This document shows, one piece after another, positions 51,501 through 64,000 of a stretch of 64,000 nucleotides of DNA. The position numbers and the translations under genes are program-made. The DNA is taken from NCBI GenBank assembly GCA_003956705.1, contig QZCP01000135.1, forward strand, positions 198,644 through 262,643. Reading direction: 5' to 3'. Each line of letters starts with the position of its first letter. Positions within the stretch are counted from its first letter, which is position 1. Below the pieces are notes generated by a model that saw nothing but the letters and a program-made list of their open reading frames with translations, was not told the DNA's origin and did not search any database. The stretch comes from Brevipalpus yothersi (lineage: Eukaryota > Arthropoda > Arachnida > Trombidiformes > Tenuipalpidae).

Positions 51501-54500
51501 CCGCTTCCTCTTGTTCTCTTTTACGCTCATCTTCTTCAACTTTTTTCATTTGACGCATCGCTGCGGCCACTTCTCGAGCAAACATTCCACGTACATACGA
51601 TTGAATGGTAATAGCTGCACGCTTTCGACGTAAAAATTCAAGCTTTTGCCGATGACCGCGAAAATATCGCTGAATTGTGATGGCGGATGTCCGTAATCGT
51701 AGATAAGCAGTGACTGCAACATAACATCTCCATCGAGCTTGAATTCGATTGGCCATCGTATTCAAAATGATGCGTCTTTGCTCTTCCAAAGGTTCGTGGA
51801 CACTTGCACGCAAAAAAACTCGACTCTTACCGATTTGCCATTCTTTATCACACATTTTCAAAGTTTTTAACAAACTTAAGCAAGCTTCGGAACTTTTCAA
51901 CTTGGATAATTCACTCAATCGATTGCCATCACTATCTCTTGTCAAGCACTTGTATCGATGAAGAAAATCATCAAATGTGAAATGAATGGGATAACCTTCT
52001 CTCCTTATCCTGATAATATCCAGCATTCCAAGGTATTGGAGTTGAGTAAGCACTTGATTATTATCGTAACAATTAGCTGCTTTCTGCATGTTTGGCTTGA
52101 TACACCGAACATACCAAGGATTGGTTGAGTGAAGAAGATCAACGAGAGCTGTCAATTGAAATCGAAAGGCATCAGCTACCGTTGGACGTCCTTTGGATGT
52201 TGATGTAGGAAGAGTCTGATTGCTACCGTTCCGTTGTATGGTCCAAGTTCGAGGTGTGGTTCCATAAAGATCCTCCTGAAATTGAATAATTTTCATGTAA
52301 TTTGTAATCTTTGTGGATAAATGTAAATATAACTAGGAATATGTACAGAATTTTCATGATCTATTCAAAAGGCGCAAAAGATGTGCAAAAGACTAATTTT
52401 GTCATGATATATTCAAATGATACGTTCCAAAAAATTCTAGTTTTTTATGATGAACTAAAAATATAGCAAATGAGTGAAGCTTGAAACCTCAGAAAAATCA
52501 CAGATTGATGGACTTACTCTAAATTTCACTAGATCTTTCACAAAAATGTTGGTTGAATCAGCCATTAAATCAAATAGCTGGTCCTGTTGGGTGTCCTTAT
52601 TTTTGTCCAAAAAGCTATCAACTTTGTAGATTACATCCCCTGCATAATGCCTTATTCCGAATTCGAGGCTCCAATTTCGACGATCTTCTCCTCGAAGGTA
52701 GCATGGATGGCTTTCGAACTCGGTATGCAGTTTATTCACATAAGTCGTATCACTACCTTTTGGAACTCTACATTCTTCGGATAACAATCGAAACACACAT
52801 TTCGGTGGCTTCTCTAGAAGCTCTAGACATGGTGTATTATCTGTAAAGTTGATATGAGAGAATGCAATACCCTCTTGCCGATACTAGAAATAAAGGAAAG
52901 AAAGAGGTGAGTAATCAGTTGAATTTGAAATGCCAGGGTATCTATCGAAATGCCATGGGAAATCAGTATTCAAACAATAATTCTTACCATCTCTTGTTCC
53001 AAGGCGAACACGTAATGATTGAAGAATCGATGTAACTTTTCATTTGCATAGTTTATGCAAAGTTGCTCAAAACTGTTGGTGGCAAAATTTTCAAAACCAA
53101 ATATGTCCAGTACACCGAAGAATCGTGTCTTGGAATCGGGATCTGGTGAAGTGCACGCATTGATTAAATTGACAATCCAGGAGAATGTTCGAGAATAGAG
53201 TGCTTTGGCCATCGCATGACGATTCTCACGAGCTTCATGAATTTTGAATGGAATTTCGGTTATATTCCCGCGAACATTAATCTGCCGCTGGAGTGCAGCT
53301 TGTGTTAAGCGAACTGCATCCAAGCCTAGTAGAGTGGCCACTGTTGCCAAAACTTCTTCATCTTCCGCTTTTAGCTTGCACCTTTCCCCATCCTGATAAT
53401 CTTCGAAAACAATATTGCCTAACCACAGGATTGCACTGAGTACCGAGAATATACCATCACACATTTCGGGTGCCATGTTGAGAAGGGCCATTGCCATTCG
53501 CAGTAGATCAAATGCTTCACAATCATCGACACCATCAATTTGATAACATCCACTTTGACTTAGGTAAGCGTAATTTTCCGCTTTCTCGACTAGAAATTGA
53601 TTTCGAAACTCAGAATTAGCGGCTGCTGTAGCCACCAATTGATAGAATACATGATAATTGCGCTCCCCTTTGGACTGGAAGGTGATACGTGATTGTTCTA
53701 GTAGATAATCTTGAATAATGCAGCCTTTGATTTGATATCGAGAATCGAAACAAACTTGAATGAATTTTCCAAAACGACTAGAATTATCGTTTCGAACTGT
53801 TTTCGCATTTCCAAAAGCTTCCAAAATTGTATTCGCTTCCAGTATCTGATGTTCCATGAGGGTTGAATAATTGGGTGTGACTGTGCATAGATATTGTAGG
53901 ATAAATTTTGTCGATTCGGTTTTACCAGCACCTGATTCACCACTAATAACACAAGCCTGGTTTGTGTCATCTGATTGTAATGAGCTATAAGCTGCCTCTG
54001 CAATGGCAAATATGTGCGGCTCTTGGCATGACATCTTTTGCCCTTGACCATTGTAAAAGAATACCCATTCCTAGGGGAAAGAGAGAGGAATAGAGAGGTT
54101 ATAAAAATTTCATCGAGTCAGACAGAAGCTTCCAATTCCTTGGATGTCAATCAGTTGAGTGCAAAATTTATAGCAATTAGTGTAATCAAAATCGCTTTCA
54201 ACCTGTCTACCTTCACTGACAAGCAGTGAGGATGCACTTGAAGAATTAGATATTCCAATGATTTGATTTGATTTGATTTGCGTAACAAATTTGATGAATG
54301 CTAACTCAATTTGGAATCTGACATTCATCTTGGACTGCTTACAGTACAGCTTTCAATTTTACGGAGCAATACATGTATATCGTGAAGTTCGATAAAAATT
54401 GGAATTCAATCGATACTCAGAGTTTGTATATAAAGAATTATGATTAAACCATACAACAGGATGAAACACTCCCAAAGAAGATAGAAAACATGGTAAACCT

Positions 54501-55441
54501 ATGAGAGTATGATGAAAAAGGGTTGAAGAAGGATGCTGATGTGTGTGTGACTCACAATTGTCAGAGAATAGAAAAGGTTGCAAAAATGAAGTACAAAAAA
54601 GTGAAATATTTCAATTTTATATCTCTTTATGTTCAAAAAAACCATTTACATGGACATCAACAGCTTCAAGACAATCCAAATGATCATTTTCTTACCAACA
54701 ACTTGGAATTTTTATCTTTTCTTAGGAGGCCAAATTTTTCAAGGATCGAAATTAAAATGCGCTAAATATTTTTTTACCTATTTTTGTTCATGCAACAGTA
54801 ATTTCCCTCTCAATTTATGTCTCCAACTGTTTCCGATCATGAAGTTTTCTCGAAGAAATGGAATCAGAATTTCATCCAAGATAGAAATATCCAAAGAAAA
54901 AAAGTGAAAGAGAAAGCGTGCAAATGATGATCAGGGCTCGAGAGAGGTAGGTAAAAACTAGTAGGAGGGCAAGCCAGGGGAGCGGCCATGCCCAGCGTCT
55001 TATCGTGAATTTCATGATGATCCTCACGGAAAAAGTTCATTGTAGCCAGTGTTGCAAGCAATATGAGTCATCAGATAGGAATGATAATATTGGAGAGAGA
55101 GAAGGGGAAGAGCAAGTGTGAGAGTCCAGTTGAATATCAAACCTTATCACAATCAGATAGTGTGTCCGAAAATTCAAGAGATTCCAATCAAATGATGCCA
55201 CTACTATTAGAATTGTCAATCCCATGAAGTAAGTAAGCAAGCAAGCATATCGAGGGCTCGATATGTGTGTGTGAGAGAGATGAAGAGCGATGGAAAGTAT
55301 TAGCAGGATCACGCAGAGTAGTTCATAAGGTGTTTGGAATGTATTCAAATTGACTGAGGCGAGAGTGTGAGAGACAAGTTGGGATAAATAGTGGCTGAGA
55401 AGATCAGGTGAACCAATCTCTGGGAACCATTGATTGAGCAT

Positions 55442-55511
<70 letters not shown>

Positions 55512-56376
55512 NNNNNNNNNNNNNNNNNNNNNNNNNNNNNNNNNNNNNNNNNNNNNNNNNNNNNNNNNNNNNNNNNNNNNNNNNNNNNNNNNNNNNNNNN
55601 NNNNNNNNNNNNNNNNNNNNNNNNNNNNNNNNNNNNNNNNNNNNNNNNNNNNNNNNNNNNNNNNNNNNNNNNNNNNNNNNNNNNNNNNNNNNNNNNNNNN
55701 NNNNNNNNNNNNNNNNNNNNNNNNNNNNNNNNNNNNNNNNNNNNNNNNNNNNNNNNNNNNNNNNNNNNNNNNNNNNNNNNNNNNNNNNNNNNNNNNNNNN
55801 NNNNNNNNNNNNNNNNNNNNNNNNNNNNNNNNNNNNNNNNNNNNNNNNNNNNNNNNNNNNNNNNNNNNNNNNNNNNNNNNNNNNNNNNNNNNNNNNNNNN
55901 NNNNNNNNNNNNNNNNNNNNNNNNNNNNNNNNNNNNNNNNNNNNNNNNNNNNNNNNNNNNNNNNNNNNNNNNNNNNNNNNNNNNNNNNNNNNNNNNNNNN
56001 NNNNNNNNNNNNNNNNNNNNNNNNNNNNNNNNNNNNNNNNNNNNNNNNNNNNNNNNNNNNNNNNNNNNNNNNNNNNNNNNNNNNNNNNNNNNNNNNNNNN
56101 NNNNNNNNNNNNNNNNNNNNNNNNNNNNNNNNNNNNNNNNNNNNNNNNNNNNNNNNNNNNNNNNNNNNNNNNNNNNNNNNNNNNNNNNNNNNNNNNNNNN
56201 NNNNNNNNNNNNNNNNNNNNNNNNNNNNNNNNNNNNNNNNNNNNNNNNNNNNNNNNNNNNNNNNNNNNNNNNNNNNNNNNNNNNNNNNNNNNNNNNNNNN
56301 NNNNNNNNNNNNNNNNNNNNNNNNNNNNNNNNNNNNNNNNNNNNNNNNNNNNNNNNNNNNNNNNNNNNNNNNNNNN

Positions 56377-56427
<51 letters not shown>

Positions 56428-57103
56428 GAATAGAGATTGTGTTCATGAATATAGAATAGGAAGGAAAGAATGGATCGAGTGGGTGAGATAAGGTATCAGT
56501 GTGTGTGAGACAGCGTAGTCCTGCATGGTCATGAGATGGTAGATAGAAGGGTCCATGGAGACATGTGGGGATATACATGTATATTCCATACAGTGCACTT
56601 TTAGGAAATACAATTCAGCAGAAAAAAAAGATGAATACGGGGATCCACTATCTCATGGTATGATGGGCTGTATTGTACAATCAATTTTCTCAACACGTCA
56701 AGTGCTTTCACAATTGACAGCAATCATAACAATTTCATGAACAGTAAATAATTTGAGTTTCAAGAAAATTTTCTCTCTCTCTCTTTCGCTTACTTTTCTC
56801 TCGACAACTAAGTGGACGGTTAAGTGATTTCATCATTAAATTTTAAGTAACGGAGAGCATCAAAGATGTAGGAGAAAGAGAATTGAGAGAGATAAAAGGA
56901 AGGCCAAAGATCTTTGGAAACGTGGTTGGAATGTTTTGCGGATAAGAAGAAGAAAAGTGTCAAAAGGAAGTTATCAGTGTCGATGAACTTGAACAGAAAA
57001 TCGGAAATGGAAAGTTAAACATATTCTCATTAGAATGTTGATTTTGGTTTGAATTAGCAGTGAAGGAAGATGATAAGTGCAAAGGCGAGAGAAAAAGGGA
57101 AAG

Positions 57104-57155
<52 letters not shown>

Positions 57156-59852
57156 ATTTGCATGGAACAGGAAAAGTTCTGATCAGACACAGAGAGAAGG
57201 ATGTTCATGGCCATTAATCGAAATTGATCCAGCCATGACCAATGGTTTGATGAGAATTGCAAAGCCAATGAACAAGGGAATAGGTGGAATGAAAGCTATC
57301 TCTAGGAACATACAAATAAAAGGTTAGAATCATTCATTCAACCTCCACCCTACATCATGAACCATATACTCTTCCCGGCGGATTAATGGTTTCGATGGAA
57401 AAGAGAGAAGTATCATGATAAAAGTGCTCTTGAAACAGCAACACACATACACAATTGAATTATCTCACTCTTCATAATGATTCTACATGGAAGTTGGATG
57501 CTCATCATAATTTCATGAGACTATGTCGGTCAGTGGAGGTAAAGAGTGAAAAAAGCCAGATTAAAGGGCGGATGCTATTGCTACAATGCTTCAATCTTTC
57601 TTTTTCGCTTGAAAAGATAAGTATATACAGCATGAACAGTATGAACAGTATGAGCAGTTCTCTTGAAATGCTTGAAAAATATCGTGAGAAGTTCGAGAGA
57701 GCTAGTTATGGATAAGATTTCACAGTGAGAAAGTCATGAATGAAATAGTGATTTCTCAAACTTTCGATACCCTCAATACATGGTAAATGGTTTGTAAGCG
57801 TTTCTCAAAACGGTAGCCTCAATAACAGAAAAAAATACCGTAAGCAAATTTTCCAACATTTCAACTTTCAATTATAAAGAGAGCGGGAAAGCGAGAGAGA
57901 GAGAAAGGAATTTACGGATATGAGCTGGATGGATGAATATTCACGGAAAGAAAGATAATCTTCCGAAGATTACCACTTGGAGAGAGAGAGAGAGAGAAAA
58001 GTGCAAAAAAAGGCACATGTATAAGAGGAAAAGAGCGATGAGCTAAAATTGCCATACTCAGTGAGTTTTTCCAACTCATTTCAATGTATTACATCCTCAA
58101 TGGCCAACCACGAAAACAAGACATGTTGAGAAAGAAAGAAAAAAAATGAGGAGAGGCCAAGAAAAGGAAAGAGAGAAAAGATCAGAAGAGAGAGAGAGAA
58201 AGAGAACCTGTTCATGGTATGTAACCGAATTTATATAATCACGCCATGAATGCCTTTGGCCGCCGATGTGGTTGATGGTAACGAGATGATTATCAGAAAA
58301 AATACATATACATATATATACATATTCCTGGGGTTTGTGGTGATATGAATCGCAGATAGGGAATTAGTGGTGGTGAGGATATGCCTAGAGCTGACAATCA
58401 AATATAAGCCACCCAAAAGGGGGTGGCAATAGTTCGGTGAACGGATCTGAGAGAGAGAGAGGCCAAATCAGTCTCACTTATATACACACACATCTCCTTC
58501 CACCACTCAACTTCCTTCCTTCTTGCGCTCTGGAGGACCGATTTTGGATCAATGAAACACTGAACCAAAATCAATCGATCGATGCTCTTCGCATGAACAC
58601 CACGAGCAAGTGAGAAGAGAGAGAGAGAGAGTGAATGTCCACATTCTGGTTGTAATGTTCACTCGAATAGCTCATTTATTATGGTATCCATGTGGTTCCA
58701 CTTGCAACATGGGTCATCTAATTTTCTCTCTCTCTCTTTCTAGGACACCTATTCCATCATTCATACATGGTATCACTGGTTGACTCCCACCTTTGCTACT
58801 CAATTGAATTGGCAATTGAATAAAATGAAAAAATTAATCCATTTGATTACTACTACAAGTGTTACACCTTGCCCAATGGCAATGATGAGGATTAAGTCCA
58901 CAAGTGATTAAGAGCAATTTTTTTGTTGTTATTGGATGAAAATTGTGATTGAAAAATATGTTCACCTTCGATGGTCGCAAAATCTTGAGCAAACTAATCG
59001 TTTTCACAGTCGAACTCGAAGTGATTGACTACTATAACTACTGCCTCCAATTTTGTGGCAATAACATGATCGCAATATTCACTTACCGTTTCATATATTG
59101 GCAACGATTTGTATGGATTAACAGCCACCAAAATGGTTCCAGTGTATGTCTGGAAAAAGAAATGGAAGTAAATTGTGAAAAAAAGTTTCTACAGAAAAAA
59201 AAATGAAAATTGTAGGAATTTCCAGAAAATATTTGCTGAAAAATGATGAAATGATGATTGACACCTCTTTTAATATTGCCCTATGAATCTACTTTTTAAG
59301 GCTGATGGTGGAGGCAGAGAGAAGAAAATTTAATTACAGTTAACAATATACAATATACAGGCACACTGTAATATTGGAAAGATTCAGGATCAGAAGAAGT
59401 GGGACAAGATCATATTAAGAAGGATCAAAAAGGATAATAGAGGAAGAAGAAGCTCTTTTTTTATGTTAAGAGTTACTCTTTTTTGATGAAATAAAAAATT
59501 CAATAATAATAATATATATAATATGCACTCTACATGTAAATGATGATGATTCAACAGTTCTAAATGTAGTCCACAAAAGATGGATCATGCGGATGAAGAT
59601 CACTACCATAGAATTTTATCACCAGTATTTGCATATAGTATTGAACTAAATATTCACACAAGAGATTCTCAATCGAGGTGCGGAAGTGATCTTCATACAC
59701 CCAAAGTAATCGCAAAGAATCGAAAGAACATGATAAAATATACTCACATATATTCGATCATTTTCATATCGAACCCTCAAATTAGTGTTGATACCATGTT
59801 CATCAATATTGGACAATATTGTCATGTCCTGTACACCTTCTTCAGCAGTCAT
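45538..59852 (-). CDS. Unconventional myosin with MyTH4-FERM-MyTH4-FERM tail
   Basis: Actin-based motor of the MyTH4-FERM group (classes VII, X, XV, XXII), which in animals carries cargo and builds filopodia or actin protrusions. Exons on the minus strand: 59852-59748, 59149-59087, 54070-52988, 52883-52518, 52275-51344, 50324-48761, 48643-46175, 46091-45984, 45915-45538; 2,355 residues, all phases agree. Motor hallmarks are intact: P-loop GESGAGKT (about 100-107), switch I NDNSSRFGKF, switch II LDIFGFENF, RCIKPN. Three IQ motifs (about 715-775) precede a short Glu/Lys/Arg-rich single-helix stretch. The tail has a MyTH4 (LRDEIFVQLVRQ), a FERM (RFYFLDGRTKAI), a second MyTH4 (IFKNEFFLQLIKQ), a second FERM (RIHFLDGQSQAV) and a Pro-rich end. 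No SH3 or PH domain is seen, unlike myosin VIIa, XV or X, which fits class XXII or a sisyphus-like protein best. The start ATG at 59852 has an in-frame stop just upstream, but an upstream exon spliced near 59843 is also possible, so the N-terminus is tentative. Confidence 0.9.
55444..56423. repeat. Long (AG)n tract with an 865-base assembly gap
   Basis: GA tract 55444-55511, N from 55512 to 56376, then GA 56377-56423. Both edges carry the same repeat. It lies inside the 5 kb intron between myosin exons 2 and 3. The rest of the intron (54071-59086) shows only further GA-rich runs and no exon that fits the myosin. Confidence 0.97.
57110..57151. repeat. (AG)n microsatellite
   Basis: About 42 bases of AG within the large myosin intron; several shorter GA runs follow to about 58640. 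Confidence 0.95.
57627..57653. repeat. 9-mer tandem repeat
   Basis: Three copies of ACAGNATGA in the myosin intron, one of them with a single change. Confidence 0.7.
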
Positions 59853-60596
59853 GATGATAATTTAGATGATGAGCTTTCTTTTTGCGGGACAAAAAAAAGC
59901 TTCACTGATAGGAAGAAGAGGAGAAAAAAACACAACCGATTGATCGAGTTGATGGTGATGATGATCACATACACACGAACACACACTCAATATTTACAGA
60001 ATATCATGTAAATGGATGATATTCAAAATTGGACACCCACAATGGACACACTAGAAGCTGATAAATGGTCAACATAAATGGTGATGATGATCCAAATATT
60101 GATTAAACATGTGAACACAATTCGATTCGATGTCTCGCTCGATTGAGCGGCCAATCATAATGATAAGATGATGAAGAGAGAAAAGAAAAATCTTTTACTA
60201 CCAACACAAATGACTCATCGGGAAGACTGATGTGTGTGTGTGTGTCTGTGTCCTGATGTCGAATAGGTTTGTCTACTTTTTCAATACAAAAAGGAAAGCA
60301 ATTGCATCAAAAAACTGGTCACTTTCCAATGTCCATACACACACACATGAACACAATGTACACTCGAAAGTTAGAACTGTTTATTTATATTCATTCGCAC
60401 TCTGGTTGAGATGTATAAAAAAAATTCGACAACAACAGCAGGAAAGCGAAACATTAGGGGCATAAAACCAGATCATGTTCATCATCGGGCTTCAGGATGA
60501 TGATCAAGGCGAGGTTCGCATCGAGTGGCGCAACTCGCTTCCATCTCTCTTCTCTCTCTTCTCTCTTTTCATCTCTCTTCATCTCTCTCCTCCCCC

Positions 60597-60642
<46 letters not shown>

Positions 60643-63600
60643 TCAGCTCACTGATCCCAGCATCTTTCTCTGTGCTCTGGTCCTCCCAAAATTTCACAGG
60701 ATTTCCTCTTTTCCTCTCTTCTGTCGTATTTTGTGCCCTCAGGGAGAGAGTTGAGCTGAGGTTTGGGTTGTCATCCCGAGTGATGCACTCTCCGGACTTC
60801 ATGTGAGATGTGTGGAGCCAGATCAGTTGATTTGATTGTGGTGTTTGGTAGAAATCAAATCATGATGTGTCTGTGGAGATGATGAATTTTCCCGGTGTTT
60901 TTCTGGGTTTGAAATAGACTGGGAAAAGAGCGCCTGTGTGTGAGTGAGATTTCTGTGTGAATCGATCGTATTCGAATGATGCCAATATGTTGACCATGCT
61001 TCGACGGGGCGAGGGCCATGATTTTGGATGCTCATAGAGTGAAGACAAAGGCGAAGAAAGTGAAGAGAGAGAAAGATAGAAAATGAGCCCAAAATGAGGC
61101 CGCAATAATCAATGGCCGGAAATTGCTCTCTCTTCTCATATCTAAGAAGGAAGGAAAGTGGTACACTATGGAAAGAGTGAAGATGCTTGTAGAGAGCAGA
61201 GTACAAAATCATTTCCCTAATAGAGTTGAAAGTTTTCAGATGAAGGAGTGTTTGCCATAAGCATATTGACAGGGAAAGATAGGAACTTGGTGAACATCTT
61301 AGTTAGCAAGCTAGAGAGAGAGAGAGAGAGATGCTAATTTATCTGAATATATACATCAACATGTATGTTGATGAACTTTGAACATCCCCTTGTACACACA
61401 GATTGAAGGGAAAACTTGCCTTCAAAAGGTGAGAAGCGGTGATAATTTTTAGGTACATGTCGGTTGTCACTATTATATTGTCGAAATTCCGGTGAACTTG
61501 ACTCACTAAGTTGAAATATCATGAAGTGATTAATTGGCAAGAAAATTGTTCATCGAGTTGAAAACGCTATCAATCTCAAGTTCAACATGGGAAAACCAGT
61601 CTAATTTGAGAAGATCCTGAGGATGATGATTTAAAAATAGTCTGCTTTTCAGTCTGACTTTTCGACATGATGCTTTCCAAAAGATCAGAAGAAGACAGAC
61701 TTCCAAACAATTATTCCTTAAGGAAATGGGATCGAATTGCTTCAATGAGATTCAAATTCGAATTACACTAGAACAATTTCCATTTTTCAATTTTCGCCAA
61801 ATCTTCTATGATTTACTCGGTTGATTGACGCGTGCAGTGTATTGTGTAGTAAAGTGTGATAATGATTAAATTTCCAATTAAATAAGATTGACGAAATTGG
61901 TATAACTTTACCCATGATCCTGATCCCATCCGGACTAGAAACGCGGGAAATTATCAAAAATTTCACCAAATTAGTTTAATCAAGCATGTTAGTTTGACGC
62001 AAGTTGGAAGCGAGTCGCAAACTTTCATCCTTCCATCGCAATAAATTGAACAATATTACACTCGAGATGGAACACGGAGAACTAATTTCATTTTTTGAAT
62101 CCATCTTGTGCTTTAATCACGGTTAATTCCGAAAAATAGGTGCCGGAATATTTCTTCTTCAGTATAAACTCTTGTCAAAACTGAATAAGATACAAAATAG
62201 AGACCTTACATTGGTAAAATGAAGAAAAATTAGCAACTCTATTGTAATTACATGGATCTTTCAATCCAAAAAATAGAGATCGAAATGATGAAAATGGAGA
62301 AAATTCAACCATTGGAAAAAAACGAACTATAAGAAAATAGAATTGGTCAATGCTTAGACGTTCTAATACTAATACCAAGTCACCAGAAACATCATATAAT
62401 CAAATAGATCCATAATTTCAATTCCATTGAGAGTAATAATGTTCATTAATTGTTTCTCCAAGAATCTCGACTAAGTGAGCCTGAGGTTCTCCAAATATGG
62501 AGAATATGCAAATATGCAAATATGGAAAATTTTTTCACAATAGATCCCGATTCATTGAGTCACAGGCAGTTTCGATCCTAAGGAGTTGAATCGAATATTC
62601 CCATAGCCATTAATATTTGGACAGAGTTTAGTTTTCAATAACTATCAGTTTTCGGGATGGATGAATCTTGTATTGATATTATAAATCCCTTAGATACTGA
62701 GCTATAATATAACATGAGTTCGAAAAAATTCAAGATGAAAAGAATCTAGAACTCAGAAAGGTATTCGATCATTTTCCCTCCGATCATTTGATCATTTAAT
62801 CATAGAGCTCAGCGAAAAATTATTTTTGAGCAAGAAAAATTTTTTTGGGGAAAATTATCACCATCTGATGATAGATGCACCTCGGCAAGATTTTTTTAGG
62901 AGGAATAAGAAAAATATTCTCTCTCAGACTGATTCAGAACTTAGATCTTAAATTGGATTCAATCAACATTATTATCTCCATGGTGGCGCTAGTTGTATTG
63001 AAATTCGAATATTGTTGGAATATTTCAAGGATTTTTTCTTTGAGAAATGCACGAAAAAAAATTTTTCAGGTAAATTAATTTGAAAAGAGGTATTGAATCT
63101 TCGTTTTAGGTTGAGAAAAAATCTGAAAAAAGGTAAGTTACTGAAAAATTGTTGGGGGAAGAAAATTTTTGCTGATTGGGGTGAAAAAGTTGCATCTACA
63201 GATATTCCAATCAAGATAATTTTTGATTGAATAAACAGATTGAAAATCTTTCGTGGTAGATTTTCTCTTCAATAGACTAGAGAATGCAAAATCGAGAATC
63301 ATATCTCTGGGACTACTCATTCGGCTGACATACTGATCTGCTTTTTGTCCAGCTACTTCCTTTTTGTCCAAGGGATTCTATCTTCGTATATCTTACGGAT
63401 TTCATTACTCTCAATTTGTTCATATTTTTTTTCACAATCAATTGGAAACTTTTTCTGGGAAAGAGGAATTAAGCCCTCTTGTATATAGCGACAAATATAC
63501 ACAGGAATTCAGAATTTATCCTTTATATTTTCTCAGATTCAATTCTTTAAAAATTTCACAAGATAACGCAATTTAGATGAATGAATATCTAGTATAAATG

Positions 63601-64000
63601 GTACACCATTTGTATTTATACCAAGAGGAATGCATTCAATCGCCATCCCTCGAGAAATCATTACCTGATATCTAACTGTAACTTTTCCATCGCGTATATT
63701 AATTTAAGAATTAATAAATAAAGGAACTCAATAGTACTACTCTACATATTTATATTTGATATTTGATATTTTCATCATGTTTACAAAGAGATTTTTTGAA
63801 ACAAAGGTCCTCCAGTGTTGATGTTTCTTGACACTGAAGCATCCAGAGTAGGGTGACAAAATCACGCTCGAATAATCTGGACACAATTCAAACATTTTCA
63901 TTTTAATCAACAACAAAAAATGAGACTAAGCATTGCACCAAACTCGGCAGAATATGGAAGTGAGACTTTGCATGGTAAACTTGAATCATGACCATGATGA
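59853..64000. other. Myosin upstream region; no gene supported
   Basis: 4.1 kb upstream of the first myosin exon found. It contains a (CT)n tract (60599-60638), short (TG)n and (CA)n runs near 60235 and 60334, and AT-rich DNA. A minus-strand stretch about 61415-61510 looks weakly exon-like but matches no family I know. Further 5' exons of the myosin or a new gene could start here but are not visible to me. Confidence 0.5.
60599..60638. repeat. (CT)n microsatellite
   Basis: 40 bases of CT inside a pyrimidine-rich stretch (60541-60660), about 750 bp upstream of the first myosin exon found. Confidence 0.96.

Noticed and set aside
61334..61745. Minus-strand exon-like stretch with an acceptor near 61511 and an AG/GCAAGT (GC-type) donor near 61413
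   Set aside because: The 30-odd residues it would encode match nothing I know, and no partner exons in phase could be found.

Overview
The window is 64 kb of an AT-rich animal genome. Most genes have short GT-AG introns, and all encode metazoan families: intersectin, synaptotagmin 4, an SGSM-type TBC protein, a MyTH4-FERM myosin, TUT4/7, a RapGAP/BTB protein and a riboflavin transporter. Compact genes, long (CT)n/(GA)n tracts and insect/chelicerate-like protein sequences suggest an arthropod, perhaps a mite. The species cannot be named from the sequence. Exon models were built by hand from splice sites, reading-frame phase and family resemblance; for the six multi-exon minus- and plus-strand genes with exon lists the summed coding lengths are multiples of three.

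Layout. 1-5604 (+): 3' part of intersectin (four SH3 domains, DH, PH, C2). 6065-6230 (-): a complete U1 snRNA gene, not visible as an ORF, with a 3' box. 6394-10004 (-): a TUT4/7-type terminal uridylyltransferase ending 163 bp upstream of the U1 gene on the same strand. 11504-16966 (-): synaptotagmin 4. 18512-22459 (-): a LIM, RapGAP and BTB/BACK multidomain protein. 22460-25910: no gene seen, microsatellite-rich, with a 247-base gap. 25911-26582 (-) and 27089-27625 (+): a divergent pair of small secreted proteins that I do not recognise. 28507-35655 (-): SGSM1/2-type RUN-TBC RabGAP. 35656-38729: no gene seen, but it holds one copy of a long dispersed repeat. 38730-40301 (-): a riboflavin transporter (SLC52) reading frame with several disabling lesions, probably a pseudogene. 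41505-44059 (+): a divergent canonical-type poly(A) polymerase with a tryptophan/glycine-rich tail. 44060-45537: second repeat copy. 45538-59852 (-): a large myosin with a MyTH4-FERM-MyTH4-FERM tail; its 5 kb second intron carries an 865-base gap. 59853-64000: no gene supported.

There is no operon-like logic, but the content groups into themes. Membrane traffic and cytoskeleton are represented by intersectin, Syt4, SGSM, RapGAP-BTB and myosin. RNA processing is represented by U1 snRNA, TUT4/7 and the WG-tailed poly(A) polymerase.

The most interesting items are the poly(A) polymerase whose 230-residue acidic tail is full of WG/GW motifs (an Argonaute-hook-like feature), the 303-bp block duplicated 7 kb apart with about four differences while its flanks have diverged, and the decayed SLC52 gene.
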